DNA of 64,000 bases from Magnolia sinica (GCF_029962835.1 NC_080585.1:59941443-60005442), one strand, 5' to 3'; shown: positions 43,742-56,352, counted from the first letter of the stretch. Notes: generated by a model not told the origin, from the sequence alone. Made by a program: numbers and translations.

Positions 43742-44171
43742 ATGCGTTGAAAATAGATGTGCATATCTTAAATAAAGTATCACGTAAGGCTGTAATGAAA
43801 ACTCCATATGAATTGTGGATAGAAGGAAAACCTAGTTTACGATACTTTCATGTATGGGGTTATCCTGCAGAAGCCAAACCTTATAACCCACATGAAAGAA
43901 AACTTGACCTTAGAATGATTGGTTACTTCTTTATAGGATACCAAAAAGATTTAAAGCATTCAGATTTTATTGTCTATCATATTCCATAAGAGTCATTGAA
44001 ACTACGAATGCTAGGTTTATTGAAAATACTGAAGATAGTTGGAGCATGAACTTAAGAAACATTGTGTTTGAGGAAGAGTGGATTGTAATTCCCACCACAA
44101 TCATTCAGAGTAGCGTGGCCATCCGTCTAATAGTACACCTTGAGATCCCTATGGATGACCATATAGATTAT
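43742..44171 (+). pseudogene. copia integrase C-terminal part (host element, continued)
   Basis: Resumes directly after the Athila-like LTR: LKIDVHILNKVSRKAVMKTP, YELWIEGKPSLRYFHVWGYP, EAKPYNPHERKLDLRMIGYF (43720-43989), then decayed FVFEEEWIVIPTT-like sequence to 44171. It belongs to the reading that stopped at 32550. Interrupted again at 44176 by the solo LTR. Confidence 0.85.
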
Positions 44172-44176
44172 CAAAT
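44172..44176. repeat. Target site duplication CAAAT, left
   Basis: CAAAT directly before the solo LTR; the identical CAAAT follows it at 47296-47300. Confidence 0.9.
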
Positions 44177-47100
44177 TGTAACATCTCAAAAAAATCCGTA
44201 CGAAGGCCCAAGTACCACCTCAGGCAGAAATCCCTAAGGATCGTATCCTGTAGAAATTTAGGCGAAACTTAACTAAATAATAAACTAAATGGTTAGTGGA
44301 TTTAACTTGAACCACTATCTATACAAATGACAAGACCCAAAACTATCAAAAGCAATGACTCAAAACTACTTAATAACCTAGGAGAAATCCCAAAAGCTAG
44401 TTGCTCTTGGGAGCTCATTGAAACTCCAAATCGGACTTGGACCGCATGTCAAAAGTCCAATGACTGTGAAACTATAGGTTTATGTCCACCTTACTAGGCT
44501 TGATGACAAACGCGGGAATCGAGCCCAAATTGTATCTAGAAATGCACAACTTGAGCCCTGATCGAAGTGTGTGAGAAACGCGAATATCCTTAGAAAAGGT
44601 ATTGAAACTTAAGTGAATTAGGTCATTCACTTGCGAGCAAAATTGAAGACTTTAGGCCGTTGTTTCTGACCAAACTTCACCCATGGATCAGGAAAATTTT
44701 CATGCACATATCTGTATACTTGTGGCCCTGATCGAGCGACAACGACCGTTGATCTGACACGGGTCCTCCACGGTCGATCCGCTAATCCGATCGTACTAAA
44801 ATCATAACCTGGCTTAGATCCATGGTTAGAGAACTTGCTCCATGCCGTAGGTGAGTAATGGACCTCCAGATGGGTCGCGTTTGTCCGAAACAGACACCCT
44901 TTGGTTGTAACCTAAGTATACCATGGCCCTAGGGCCATTTACACTAGTTCTGGGCCTATATAATGCCCTTAAACCACCTGATTCCCATTTTATACGAATT
45001 TCTCTATCCATAGGAGAGAGAAGAGGGAAAAGAGGAGAGAAGAGTGAGGAGAAAAGAGAGAGATAGGGAGATCGTTGCTGGGATTCACTCCCACTACTCC
45101 ACGGGCTGAATCACCTCTCCCGTTTTGCTACACTATCATTTTCAACTATGATTTGGGTAATAAATCCTAACCCTAATCTCATTGTAGAAATCTAGGTTGG
45201 TAGTTTGTCGACCTAGCTAACCTATTACGTCGTGTAGGTGTTTGTCGTCTTGTTTTCAGAAATGTATAGTTTGAACCGGGTCCGAATCGAGCTTTTCGAT
45301 GAAAGTCGCGGACTATAAACGTTTAGGTTATGGTTTTCAAGACTTTCAATGTCAACTAATGATTTATGTCTGACTTGACTGCTGCCATATCGTCTTAGAC
45401 ACGTCAATTTCGATATATTACACATGTATGAACTATATTGTATGAAAATGCATTCCATGTGTTTGTTAAAATGTTTGAATGAATGTGAAATCCTGATATG
45501 TGCTTGTTATGATTACTAATCTAAGATCCATGTGTGTTATATGCTTTATAACCGATGTTGTGAAATGAATTGTTATAGTGAATGTCATAACTAACTTAGT
45601 TTATGTATTTAGTAAGGTGTAGTTTAAGTATTTGATAAAATGTCTGAATGAAAAAAATGTTAATGGTTGGTATTTATTAAGTGTAATAAGATAAGATTCT
45701 TAATTTCCTTAATCATATGTATGGCTTCTTTCATGAAATCATATCGCCACTAGGCGACTTATGGATTTAATGCAAGTGTTTGGCGACATGTTCCATGTGT
45801 TTGATAAAATGCTCAAATAAGTGTTGTATTTGGATGGTTCGTTAAATGATTATATGATTATCACATGTATCCACATGCTATATCTGAGTAAGATTGGGAC
45901 TGCAACATAGTCCAGGCAGTCGGTAACAATTCCCGTCTGAGTGGCCGAACTAGTCTTGCCACATTGATACGTTCTGTGAATCCAGGTCGTAAGATGATTG
46001 TCGATAGTGGTTAGGCCACGGGGAGTGCTTACGCGCTTCATGTCAATTAATTTGGCATGCGCTCGTACCAATCGAACTTGTCTAATAAACTGACTGGCCT
46101 ATTGAGTGTTTACCATGTATGGACATCACTGCTTGAATCTAAGGTACTACTTACCAATATAAAGACCCATTTCAACTATGGTACTACGATCCACTAAGAC
46201 TCATAAGCCAGGCATGGTGGTATGGGACACCGTGGTTGAGCTGTCAGCCTACGCTAGGGTGATGAGTCTCCCCGTAGTGACCAGTGAGCAACCCAAACTC
46301 GTGAGCCAAATATAGTGGTATGGGACACTATATTCGAGCTGTGGGCCCGCGCTGAGGTGACGAGCCTCCCTGTAGTGACCTTGAGTATGAACTCTCGAAC
46401 TTACCTATCCATTGCTTTTCATTAGGAGTAATGCCCTACAACTTGCCTATCGTATGTGATTAACTAGGATTGACGACCTTAGATGGATCTTTCGGTTGGG
46501 TAAATGATATAAAGGGAGGTAACTTAGCTTCCCGAATCTACTTTATGAATAAGCATAATTAAGTACTCGGCTAACACAATCATGCACCACATTGCATGTG
46601 CTTTGGCGAGGAAGTGCATTTTAAGGAGTTTGCCATGCGTGAATGATTGATGTAGTCGCTTGAGGGAGTGTCGTGCGAGGGCATGCATCAATACTGCATA
46701 CCATCCCTACATTAATAAGAGTAGTTAGGGAATGATTGTTATACTGCTTGGTTAAATTGATAACATGTTAAACTTTGCCTTATAGTACCACTGAGTTGAT
46801 CACTCACTCCCACTCTGGGATGGTGTTTTAAAACACCAACCAGACCCTGTTATAGATGCAGGTGATGAGGAGTATATGCAGCGAAGTTGGACTTCACAAT
46901 AAGGAGAAAGAGTTCTCCTATGTTCAGTTATCTGGAAAGTCTATGTAGACCTCATGCTGCTTCGATGGGATTACAGGGATACATGGATTAGTCGGACACT
47001 TACGTTTTGTCATTTTGTATATTTTTGAGTTAAAACATGTATATATTCAGCCCAGTAATATACTCATACTCTGGAGGTTGTGAAACACGTATGTATACTT

Positions 47101-47295
47101 TATATATCTATCTCAATCTTCCACTTGCTTAATTACATTAACTTTGGAGTATGATATGCTGATTTAGTATAATCCCTCTCATGTTTAATGCACTAATATG
47201 GACAACATTTAAACATCATTATCTATGTTGCATAAGTGATGCGTTGGATCTTGAGAGTTGAGCTTTGATCAACCCTCGAAATCCGGGGCGTTACA
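44177..47295 (+). mobile_element. Solo LTR of Tekay-like element with perfect 5-bp TSD
   Basis: Starts TGTAACATCTC, ends GGGGCGTTACA, 3119 bp, flanked by CAAAT on both sides and with copia coding sequence resuming on the right. No internal sequence, so it is the product of LTR-LTR recombination (inference). Same family as 20453-23755. TATATAA at 44957-44963, two 98-bp repeat units at 46200-46395. It has no gene; short ORFs in it are chance. Confidence 0.93.
44957..44963 (+). promoter_or_regulatory. TATA box of solo LTR
   Basis: TATATAA in GGGCCTATATAATGCC, same context as 21232-21238. Confidence 0.55.
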
Positions 47296-47300
47296 CAAAT

Positions 47301-47576
47301 ATAACACATTGATGAGGAAATAGAAAACTCAATTTAGAATAATGAGCCTTTAAGACGATCATGTAGAGAGAGAAGATCTACGATTAAATCGTCTAATTGT
47401 AGGAGCATAAATTTAACATTAGGGTTGAAAATGATCCTATATCTTTTTCACAAGTAGAACAAAGTATGAATTCCTCTCATTGGTTCGATGCCATGAAGGA
47501 TGAATTGAAATTCGTAAGGGATAACAAAGTCTGGGACCTTATTAAATTGTTTGAAAGGATTAGGCTGATTAGTTGT
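47301..47576 (+). pseudogene. copia linker and RT N-terminus (host element, continued)
   Basis: Fragments of the integrase-RT junction: LRRSTI-like sequence (47350-47390), ENDPISFSQ-like (47430-47460), then SSHWFDAMKDELKFVRDNKV and WDLIKL (47475-47552), the conserved opening of copia RT. Cut at 47576 by the second Athila-like element; the main part of RT is not found afterwards. Confidence 0.7.
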
Positions 47577-48351
47577 TGTTCACAACCCCAAGTGTAGGGA
47601 TACGCTGTAGTAATAATTCGATGAGATTGGGGTCAAATCCACATAGACTTACCTTGTATGTATTCTGAAATAAACTAGAACTAGAACTAGAATTGAAATT
47701 TAAACTAGAATCTGGAATAAGAGAGATAAATTGTGAATAAACTATCAATAATAAAGGAAAACTAAAGCGCTAAGGATCCACTTATAGCTATTATGATACT
47801 ACCTTACTTGATTCAACAAGCACAACAAATAGAATCGGAGTCCTATCCTATCTAGTTGAATGATAGAGCAATTAAAACATATTTTGAACTTTTCATTAGA
47901 TTAGTTCCCTCATGAAGCCCAATGTGATGATCGCAGGGAATTCAACCATCTACCATGCCCATGAGATAATGGTAAATCATATATTTTACAGATCACATAA
48001 TTGCAAAATAGTATTAAGATATTAAAAGTCTTCCAAGCATCTACTGTAATTAGAGTCACAATAAACCACAAAAAACTGAAAATATTCCTTTATTCAGACT
48101 ATAAATTAATAGAAGTTCAACCATAAACTTGAATCAAAGTAAGATAAACATTTAAACAAACTACAAGCTTCACCTCCTAGGTCTAGCTAAGAGATTAGCC
48201 AACCAAAGACATGATTGAAACTAAAACTCTTAAATAAAACATGAAAACTAACTACAAAAAGATTGGGTGAGAATGAAGGACTCAAAGTTCTCTAACACCT
48301 TGCTCCACTCTTTCAACCTTAATTTGTGCTTCGAAGCTCCTAAAAGACCCA

Positions 48352-48359
48352 TATTTATA
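48352..48359 (-). promoter_or_regulatory. TATA box of second Athila-like LTR
   Basis: TATAAATA on the minus strand in TTATAAATATGGG, about 55 bp downstream (coding sense) of the palindrome array. Confidence 0.55.
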
Positions 48360-48411
48360 AGATTTACTTGGACCGACTTTGAAACTACCTCAAATTTATG
48401 CAGCGAGTTAT

Positions 48412-48675
48412 GCTTTGGTCGCACCAAAGTTACCTTCGGTCAGACCGAAGTTGAGTTCGAATTGTATCTAGATTCTCTGCCTTCCTTTGGTCACACCGAG
48501 TTATCTTCAGTCACATCGAACATGGTTTCGGTCGGACCGAATTATTCCTCGGTCGAACCGAATTAACTCTGAATTTCATTGTTCCTCGCTAGACAGTTTT
48601 GTGCACTTTCAGTCGCACCGAGATTTTTTTCGGTCGCATCGAACATGGCTTTATTAGGATCGAAAGTTGAGCCAA
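48412..48675 (-). repeat. Interrupted palindromes TTCGGTCNNACCGAA in U3
   Basis: About nine imperfect copies in 260 bp: e.g. CTTCGGTCAGACCGAAG (48440-48456 region), TTCGGTCGGACCGAA (48527-48541), CTCGGTCGAACCGAA, TTTCGGTCGCATCGAAC. Spacing is irregular, 15-45 bp. The first LTR pair of this superfamily in the window lacks the array. Confidence 0.8.
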
Positions 48676-48966
48676 ATAGTTTGTTTCTTCTGTTGCTTCT
48701 TCGATTTTTTCAGTCTTTTCTTACTCCTTTGCACTTGGTTTCCTTGGATCTTTGACATGTAATTTCTTTATTCTTAACCTCCAAATCTCCAAGCCTCACT
48801 TTGGTAATCTTTTGAGCATTAATTAATCACTTTTAGTATCCTTTTCTCTAAAGCTCTCAAAATCACCTTGTTAGAGAAAACAAGTAAAAATAAATCGATT
48901 AAGCACTATCATGTTCATAGAACTAATGAATAAATAGGGAAAATATGCAATATTTTACACTCAACA

Positions 48967-50070
48967 CCCCCCAACCAGCATTTTGCTAGTCTCGAACAAA
49001 ACATGTGAACACCATTTCTCAAAAATCTCAAATTCCAACCCTCTTAGGAAGCAATTTTCTATGTAAGCCTATACATGTGAGTGTTATTCACAGGTATGGA
49101 AATAAAATATGGGCAATCTGGATCCTAATATCCTCAACAATCAAATGAACTAAGTTCTCATCCATCACTTAACAAATAGAATAAGTACAAACATCAAGTT
49201 TCTAGCATGTTTAGTGAACTTTAACTTGCCAGGGAGTTAATTTACCTTTTATAATGTTAGCCATGTTCATTACCTTAAGTGGATAACTCAACAAAAATAC
49301 TGATTCCGATCTTATCTCGTATTTCACTTATTTTCCAACTTTTTGATTTTATATCGATGGCTTTCAGATTCATTCTTTTTATCCTTTCTTTACATAAAAT
49401 TTTCATTTAAATCACATCAATATGTAGCCATAATCGATCTCACTATTTTCTTTACTAGTTCGTTTCTCTTCTTTCTTTCTTTCTTTCTTTTTAAATTTTT
49501 TTTTTTTTTGGGTAGATAATGATCTCCAAATTTGGTTCCTAATCACTTTTAAGTAATTCTCATGTTTAGCACTTAGAAAGTAAACAATTTCACAGAACAT
49601 AAGTTAGATGTAGATTGTGAGCTAGAACCAATTGATGTTTAAAATTTTCTATTAACCAACTAACAAAGAAAGCTTAGTCAAAAGTTTACTAACACATTAA
49701 GCGCTAGATTCCCAAAGTTTCAATTCATATCTTATCATAGTACTCAGCATGCATTCAAATTACACAAAAATTCACTTTTTCAAGAGAGTTTTGAAGCATA
49801 AATTTCACAAAATTTGAAAGATTTATCTTCAAAATTAGATCCATCTAATATCACCCCCAACCTAAAATTTACATTGTCCTTAATGTAAGATATACACAAT
49901 AATATCAACATTAGACAAAGATAAGAAAAGATGAATGAGTTAGCAAGGATAATACCTGAGAATGAAGAATGCAGTAATATTGAAAGTCTTTGCTATGTAA
50001 GGCTTAAGCAGTAATAAGAACGAATAACTAAGGCAAAATCTATCTAACTTAATCCTAGGAAATCAATAAA
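48967..50070 (-). other. Non-coding 3' region of second Athila-like element
   Basis: No ORF beyond short low-complexity ones (T-rich tract 49458-49510). Layout follows 34649-35805: CCAGCATTTTGCTAGT (48975-48990), ACATTGTCCTTAATGT (49871-49886). Interrupted at 50075 by another LTR element; continues at 54497. Confidence 0.65.
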
Positions 50071-50075
50071 CGTAA
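50071..50075. repeat. Probable target site duplication CGTAA, left half
   Basis: CGTAA before the insertion, CCTAA after it (54497-54501). The uninterrupted Athila-like copy has CCTAA at the corresponding place (about 35765-35775), so a CCTAA duplication with one later change is likely. Confidence 0.55.
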
Positions 50076-51082
50076 TGTAACATCCTAAATTTTCATGGCT
50101 AGAGTTTGTACTCGTGTTCAAGAAAATCGGGTGTTAATAATGTAGAAATTAGATGCTTTAAAAATCGCACCTTATTTATTTATTTTTTTCATTTGGATCA
50201 CATCCACATACATTCATGAAGGTAACATTCACGAAAATAAAATCGACTGTATTGATTATTTCATCAGAGTAAAATAATAATCAGAGTAAAATAATAATCA
50301 AATGCCCTCTTAATGAGTGCCTATTACATTTATCGAGTTTGCAGCGGAAGTGTGAAACTAAATAGTAAAAGCATCTTCCTATTCTTTTAGTATGATCTTC
50401 CATAGGGAGATGGTCATCTAAGTCTTCATTTTGTACATCACCCGCATCATCTGTTCGGTTAGGAGAGTGTTAATGCCTTACTTATAGTGATGGTCATCCT
50501 TTAAGATTAACAGTAATTCAAGAGATTCATAAAAGCAATGTAAAGATTCTGATACGTCCCGTACTCCACAACTACAAGAGGTATCAATATGCACAAGCAA
50601 TCTATATGAGATATATGCTTAGCAAAGTATATGCGGTTCATCACACTTAGAGATCACCACGATGTGGAATATGATTATAGTTATCCGACTCCTCCTGCAT
50701 CCCATACTATGGAGATTCGTCGGCGTGTCCTACGTTTAACATGAATTTATGCAGTTATCCCAAGACGAATACAACACATGACTGGGTGAATCACGCAACC
50801 CGGATTGGAGCGACTAATTGCAACATCCAACCCCCAAAAAGAAAAGAATTGATGTAACATGTATAACAATTTACATACACCAATTTATGCACCATCACCC
50901 ATGAAACATGGAATTACATGTCGCCCCAGGGCCATTACCGAAAACGCATTACATCCACGATATTTATTCGATCACTAGAAGAAGGATTCCCAACATAGTA
51001 TTTGCACTAAAGAGAGAAATTCATTGAATTATAGGAGTTCAAAAATATCAAGACACATGTCCAAGCCTTAAAGATAAATAGT

Positions 51083-51312
51083 ACAGGGCCAATAACATAA
51101 AGAGAAGAGCAACAATGACCAACTCAGCAAAGATAAAAGTGGCAATGGCCAACATAATAAAGAGGAGAGTAGCAATGGCTAACTCAACAAAAGGAGAGTG
51201 GCAATGGCCAACTCAATAGAGAGAAGAGTGGTAATGACCAACTCAATAAAGGAGAAGAGTGGCAAAGGCCAACTCAATAGAAAGATGAGTAGCAAGGGCT
51301 AACTCAACAAAA
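51083..51312. repeat. Minisatellite of about 30 bp in LTR
   Basis: Seven or more units near GAGTGGCAATGGCCAACTCA with AATAAAGAGAA spacers (e.g. starting near 51117, 51146, 51176, 51208, 51239, 51270). Unit length varies between 29 and 33 bp. Translates without a consistent open frame. Confidence 0.8.
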
Positions 51313-51794
51313 TTGGTAAAGGCAAAGGCAAGGCTTGTATCTATCGCCCCACATAAATTCATAAAGATCACTTGTAATCAATATCATATAACTCAAAAGG
51401 GCAAATAATTGATGGTAACTCATATAATTGCAGAGAGAATTCACAGTAACATGAAGGCATGTAAAAGGCAAGATAAATATAACAACTTAAATTAATATAA
51501 ACTTAAAGGATAAAACCCTCACCTGTTGTCTGAATATCTTCTAAGTTTAAATGTCCGGTCAATTTAGATTCACCTATTTTGAATTTAACTAAAGTGGTTG
51601 TTAGGGGTTCTATACCACACAAAAATCTATATTTTTTTTTCAAAGCTTGACGAGCCCTTCTCCTGAGTCAACCAGGTTTCGTCAAGGAAGGCTTTTCTAT
51701 TTTCTTTTGAAAGAAGGTAATGTGGGAATAAGGAAGAAGGGAGAATTTGCTGACCTGAACCTGCTTTGTCGGCCTTGGAGGTCGTTGAATTTTT

Positions 51795-51960
51795 AGAACT
51801 CAACCTCCTTTTCTTCTTCTTCCTTTCTTTCTTTCTTTCTTTCTTTTCCTTCTTTCTTCTTCTTTTCTCTTTTCTTGCTGCTACGCCTAGTAGGGGGCTG
51901 GTCGTCTCTCTCTCTCACATTACTTTCTTTCTCTCTCTTTCTTTCTCCCTGTTCTCTGGA
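51795..51960. repeat. CT/CTTT-rich low-complexity tract in LTR
   Basis: Runs of TTTCTTTC, TCTCTCTC and TTCTTC. On the element's sense (minus) strand it is a purine tract, just downstream of U3 and upstream of the minus-strand TATAAAA at 51989-51995 in map terms. The ORF across it (51766-51996) is Phe/Leu/Ser repeats only. Confidence 0.7.
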
Positions 51961-54496
51961 TGTATTTTCCGACAGATGAGATGGAATTTTTTATAGTGTT
52001 TGACAAGTTCTAGAAGGTTCCTGCATAGACATTACGTCGTTCACTATACGCTGGGGCGAGACGGCGTTAATACCGTCCGAAACTCATCCCGTTTGATTCT
52101 TTCGTTGTTCCCTCTCCCTTTCTTTCTTCCGAAGGTTGAGTCAGATTTGGATGGCCCATGATCTGGACGTCTCAGATCTCCTCAAGATGCAAGATTGGCA
52201 TTCTCTTTTGGATAAGGAAGCTTACCCCAGTTTTAATGGTGGACCATCAACCGTAGAGTCTTCCTTCAATCCGATGATTGAGGGTGATTCGGATGGCCCA
52301 CGGAGAGCTAGTAGGCCCCACAAATCCAACGTGTAGATCGTCGACCGTGTTGTGACAATTTTCCACATTCGGTTACAAGAGTTCCGATAACCTCGGTGCT
52401 GGAAACGTATTGGACTCCACCTGGTCTTCCCGCAATCCTTGGTGGGGGTCAGTTTTCCCTCTTTATTAGCTTGGACGGCTAAGATCTCTTTAAGTTGTCG
52501 GGGTTGTGAGTTTGGGTAAGAAACTCCTTACGCACGCTTTCTTCGAATGCTATAACATCGTCCGATTTTGTCTGTCTTAGGCAGAGGGATCCAATCATGA
52601 CGTGTATTTGAGAAATCCTCTCCATTCATCATCTTGGTCAGATCATGTAGACCTATGCATTCCAATATGGAGTCGATCTGAGCCTTTAGTGAGCCACACA
52701 TTACAACAGGTGTGTTTCATAGTTACTGTAAGAAGCTCCTTACATAACCAATCCCGATTCCCTGTATTTGGACGTAATTTGTATATGACCTAAGTGGGGT
52801 TCATTACGGTATTTGTTTGACCAATCCACTCTGTTCATCAGGTTTGGAGAGTTATTTTATGGTAGGGGTTCAAATGTGGGGTCGATCGAAGTATTAGTTT
52901 AGCTTATCTCGAAGTTCTAGCAGCGTTGAAATGAGCTTATTCTCAATTAGTAGTCCATGCTTAGTGATCAGGGACCAACCTTGGAGGAAGTGTGTAGCCA
53001 AAATAGGCAGACAATTGGACAAATTTTGGTGGTTGATTGATGGTCGGAAAGGCTTAGATCTGAAGTTCCACTTTTTTGCATTAAAAGAAGAGGAGTGGCT
53101 TCCGCGTTCAACGGCGTAGGATCGTAGATCAGGTTCTAGATTTTATATGATATCGTAGTCCTGTGAGGCCAAGGTGTGGTCCAAGTTTGAGTTGCGATGG
53201 ACGACAGGAAGTGGTTAAATCGGAAGATCCGATTTATAAGGAGTTGATAAGCCAGGAAAGGATAACTTCGCACCTAAGGAAAAGCCTACCAAAGTAGGGT
53301 CTTCATATTTCATACTTGGTCCATATTATGGGCAATCTAAGTCGTTCATATGAAGGGGAGTCTCCTACTACGACTACCCACGAGGTTTCTTCACTCACTG
53401 GACACCAAAATCAACGGTTACAGGTTAATTTGTCAATTGAGCCATTTTTACAATGATCTAAGGGTTTAAATTTGATGTGTATGGATAATTATGATACATA
53501 GGCATGGTGTAAAACCTTACAATAAACAGATCGTGGGAACCATGTGATCTAGAATTCCGGGGTCTAGGTTAATAGCATTTTCGTAATTATTGTTGATCTA
53601 TGAGTTTCGTGAAATCTAATGGTTCTACATGGTTATATGCACCTTTCTAAACAATTCTTACAAAAGAACTTAGATCTAAATCATTACGGATGGGGAGCTA
53701 TTCACCAATTCATTCAAGGGAAGGTACATATGTTAAATCACCTGATGGATGATCTTGTCTCAAAATCAATGGTCAGATAGCTTAATCTATTGAATGGAGA
53801 TAATTTCCAATGGATAAATTTGTGTAATGGTATAGATGTAAGGTTAGGATAATTAGATTGGTATTATACCCATGTACATAATATGTTGAATCTTATGGTA
53901 ACACTCAAGGACTTTTAATACTCGAGTATTATAAAGTTTGGAGCGTTACAATCTACCCCCCTTAAACATAATTTTGCCCCCAAAATTTAGTACTTCCATT
54001 ATCCGAGTCATTTTCCAAGACTTCAAAGATTCCCTCTTTCCTATGTTCGAGGTAATATGAATAGATGGTTGTAGTGGGTTTGCGCCCGATAGACAAATCC
54101 TTCGCCTGCGCAGTGCAGAGGATTTATTGGTATCATTTCATAATCCTGTTAAATCTAAATGCTTTGCTTGATCAGGGCATTGAGATCATTTGAGATTTTC
54201 TAGGACTTAGAATTTGAGTCAAACCGTGCGCTTTTGCAAAACATGTTTCCATCAGTCCATAATCTCGATTGTTATAAATTCATGGGGGTATATCACGAGT
54301 CTTATATTCTTGTACGGGATAATTCTACGTGGCCCATTATGCTTTCACTGTGTACTCTGATTATCTGATACACTACCCAAATTTCTTCTATCATCCTTAT
54401 TGATTCATTATGTTTAAATTCTCAACGTACTACTCGTGAGGCAGGTAGGTATATGTCTAGGTGCGTATAATTGGCTATATGAATCGGGACGCTACA

Positions 54497-55720
54497 CCTA
54501 ACTATACTTCCATCAGACTAGGACGTCAATCCTAATACATAGGATTGGTCAGAGGGATAAACATATCCTCTGAATCAAATTTCTCAATGAATGGCGTGAG
54601 ACAATGACCGTTCACTTTGAAAGTGTTACCATTCACTGGATTCTCAATCTCAACAGCCCCATGAGAATAAATAATTTTAACAATAAAAGGGCCAGTCCAT
54701 TGAGATCAAAACTTACTTGGAAAAAGGTGTAATTGGGAATTATACAAAAGGAATTTTTGACCAATTGTGAATGATTTTTGAAGAATGTTCCGATCATGGA
54801 ACATCTTCATTCTGTCCTTGTGAATTTGCGAGTTGTCATAAGCATCGTTTCGTATTTCTTAGAGTTCATTCAGTTAAAGTTTGTGCAGTAAGCTGGCGTT
54901 GTCCAAATTGAAGTTTAACTTTTTAATCGCCTAGTAGGCCTTATGTTCCAGCTCCATAAGAAAGTGGCAAGCCTTCCCATATACAATTCTAAAGGGAGAC
55001 ATTCTAATGGGGGTCTTATAAGCTATACGGTAAGCCTATAAAGCATCGGTTAATCGAATGGACCAATCCTTTCAATCAAGATTAACCATTTTTTTTTTGG
55101 AATTTGTTTGATTTCCCTATTGGAAATTTTAGATTGACCACTTGTCTACGGATGATAGGAGGTGCTCACCTTATGTGAAATGTCATATTTTTCATTAAGT
55201 TTTCGATTGGTCTATTGCAAAAGTGTGACCCTTCATCACTTATGATGGCTCGAAGTGTTCCGAACCGGAAAATGATGTTTTCTTTTAAGAATCGAATGAC
55301 CGTTTGATGATCATTGTTCCGGCACGGGATCGCCTTGACCCACTTGGCAACATAGCCTACTACTAACAAGATATAAATGTTTCCAAAGGATTAGGGGAAT
55401 GGTCCTATGAAATCAACGCCCCAACAATCAATTGCTTCAATAATCAGAATGGGGTTCAATGTCATTATATTTAGACGGGAGAATCCTCTAAATTTTTGAC
55501 AATGCTTACAAGCTTTGCAAAACTCATGAGTATCTCTGAATATTGTGGGCTAGTAAAAGCCGCATTGCAAAATTTTAGCCATGGTCTTTTTGGTAGAGAA
55601 GTGACCACCACAGGCCTGAGAGTGATAAAAGGAGATTACACTCTGATGTTCGTTTCAGGTACACATCTCCTTATAATTTGATCTGGCTAATATTTAAAAA
55701 GATAGGGATCATCCCAGATA
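54497..55720 (-). pseudogene. Integrase of second Athila-like element
   Basis: Same order as 35806-37052: C-terminal fragments at 54540-54740, LPMELEH-like region 54930-54980, core frame 55166-55369 with [20 protein letters not shown] and FLKENIIFRFGTLRAIISDE (second catalytic Asp context ISDEGSHFC), and the zinc region 55490-55690. More decayed than the other copy. Confidence 0.75.
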
Positions 55721-56352
55721 ATTAACTTGCACACCTCGGCGTAGAATTTCTTCTTATCTTGCACATTCCAATATGTGGTTGTGAAACCTATAGCACGATA
55801 ATTAGTGATATTATTAAACCATGGTACTTGGGAAATTTTAAACAATTCTTCATCAGGGAACATGTCATTTATTGGTGTCGACTCAAGGGAATCGGATATG
55901 ATACGTCTAGAGAGATGGTTAGCTACTACATTCTCTATTCCTTTCTTGTCATGTGTTTCAATGTTGAACCCTTGGAGTAAAAGGATCCATCTTATCAAGC
56001 AGGGCTTAGCATCCTTCTTGGAAAGAAGGTACTTCAACGCTGCATGATTGGTGTAGATGATGATCTTGGATCTGATCAAGTAGGACCTAAATTTGTCCAA
56101 AGTGAACACTACGACTAAGAGTTCCTTCTCTGTAGTAGAGTAATTTACTTAGGCAGAATTTAGAGTTCTACTCGCATAATAAATCACGTAGGGCTTCTTC
56201 TCTTTTCTTTGACCCACTACTACCCCAATAGCATAGTCACTAGCATCGCACATAATTTCAAAAGGAATATTCCAATCATGTGGTTGCATGATAGGAGAGC
56301 TAGTCAACGTAGCCTTAAGCTTAGAGAAAGCTCTTTGTCATTCTTCGCTCCA
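55687..56352 (-). pseudogene. RNase H of second Athila-like element
   Basis: Frame 55687-56109: [60 protein letters not shown], ending in the start of the integrase zinc domain. The first RNase H motifs lie upstream (56110-56350) in broken frames. Confidence 0.8.

Larger units (their letters stand above)
47577..48966 (-). repeat. 3' LTR of second Athila-like element
   Basis: TGTTCACAACCCCAAGTG at the left and ACACTCAACA at the right, followed by a purine-rich tract on the minus strand (TTGGGGGG, 48967-48974). At 1390 bp it is shorter than and diverged from 32556-34648 but shares its first 100 bp pattern (TACGCTGTAGTAATAATTCG against GCGATGTAGTAATAATCTCG) and its end. Minus-strand TATAAATA at 48352-48359; palindrome array at 48412-48675. 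Confidence 0.8.
50076..54496 (-). mobile_element. Internally deleted Tekay-type element nested in Athila-like element
   Basis: A 3875-bp LTR (50076-53950, TGTAACATCC to GAGCGTTACA), then on the minus strand a polypurine tract AAGGGGGGTAGAT (53951-53963), then about 530 bp of internal 3' sequence, ending GGGACGCTACA at 54496. The PPT and the AATTTTGGGGGCAAAATT just upstream of it (coding sense) are typical of chromovirus 3' ends, giving minus orientation. The right end resembles an LTR start (TGTAGCGTCCCG) but the following bases do not match the other LTR. Most of the interior and 5' LTR are gone. Confidence 0.65.

Noticed and set aside
51083..51312. Regular repeats with spacers, CRISPR-like at first sight
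   Set aside because: Units adjoin as a minisatellite with no unique spacers; plant context.
51766..51996. Phe/Leu-rich hydrophobic ORF that could be read as a membrane protein
   Set aside because: Translation of a CTTT low-complexity tract in an LTR.
52136..53119. Several 62-76-codon plus-strand ORFs (52136, 52602, 52931) that might be host exons
   Set aside because: They sit within the 3.9-kb LTR 50076-53950, show no splice-linked homology and have no recognisable domain.
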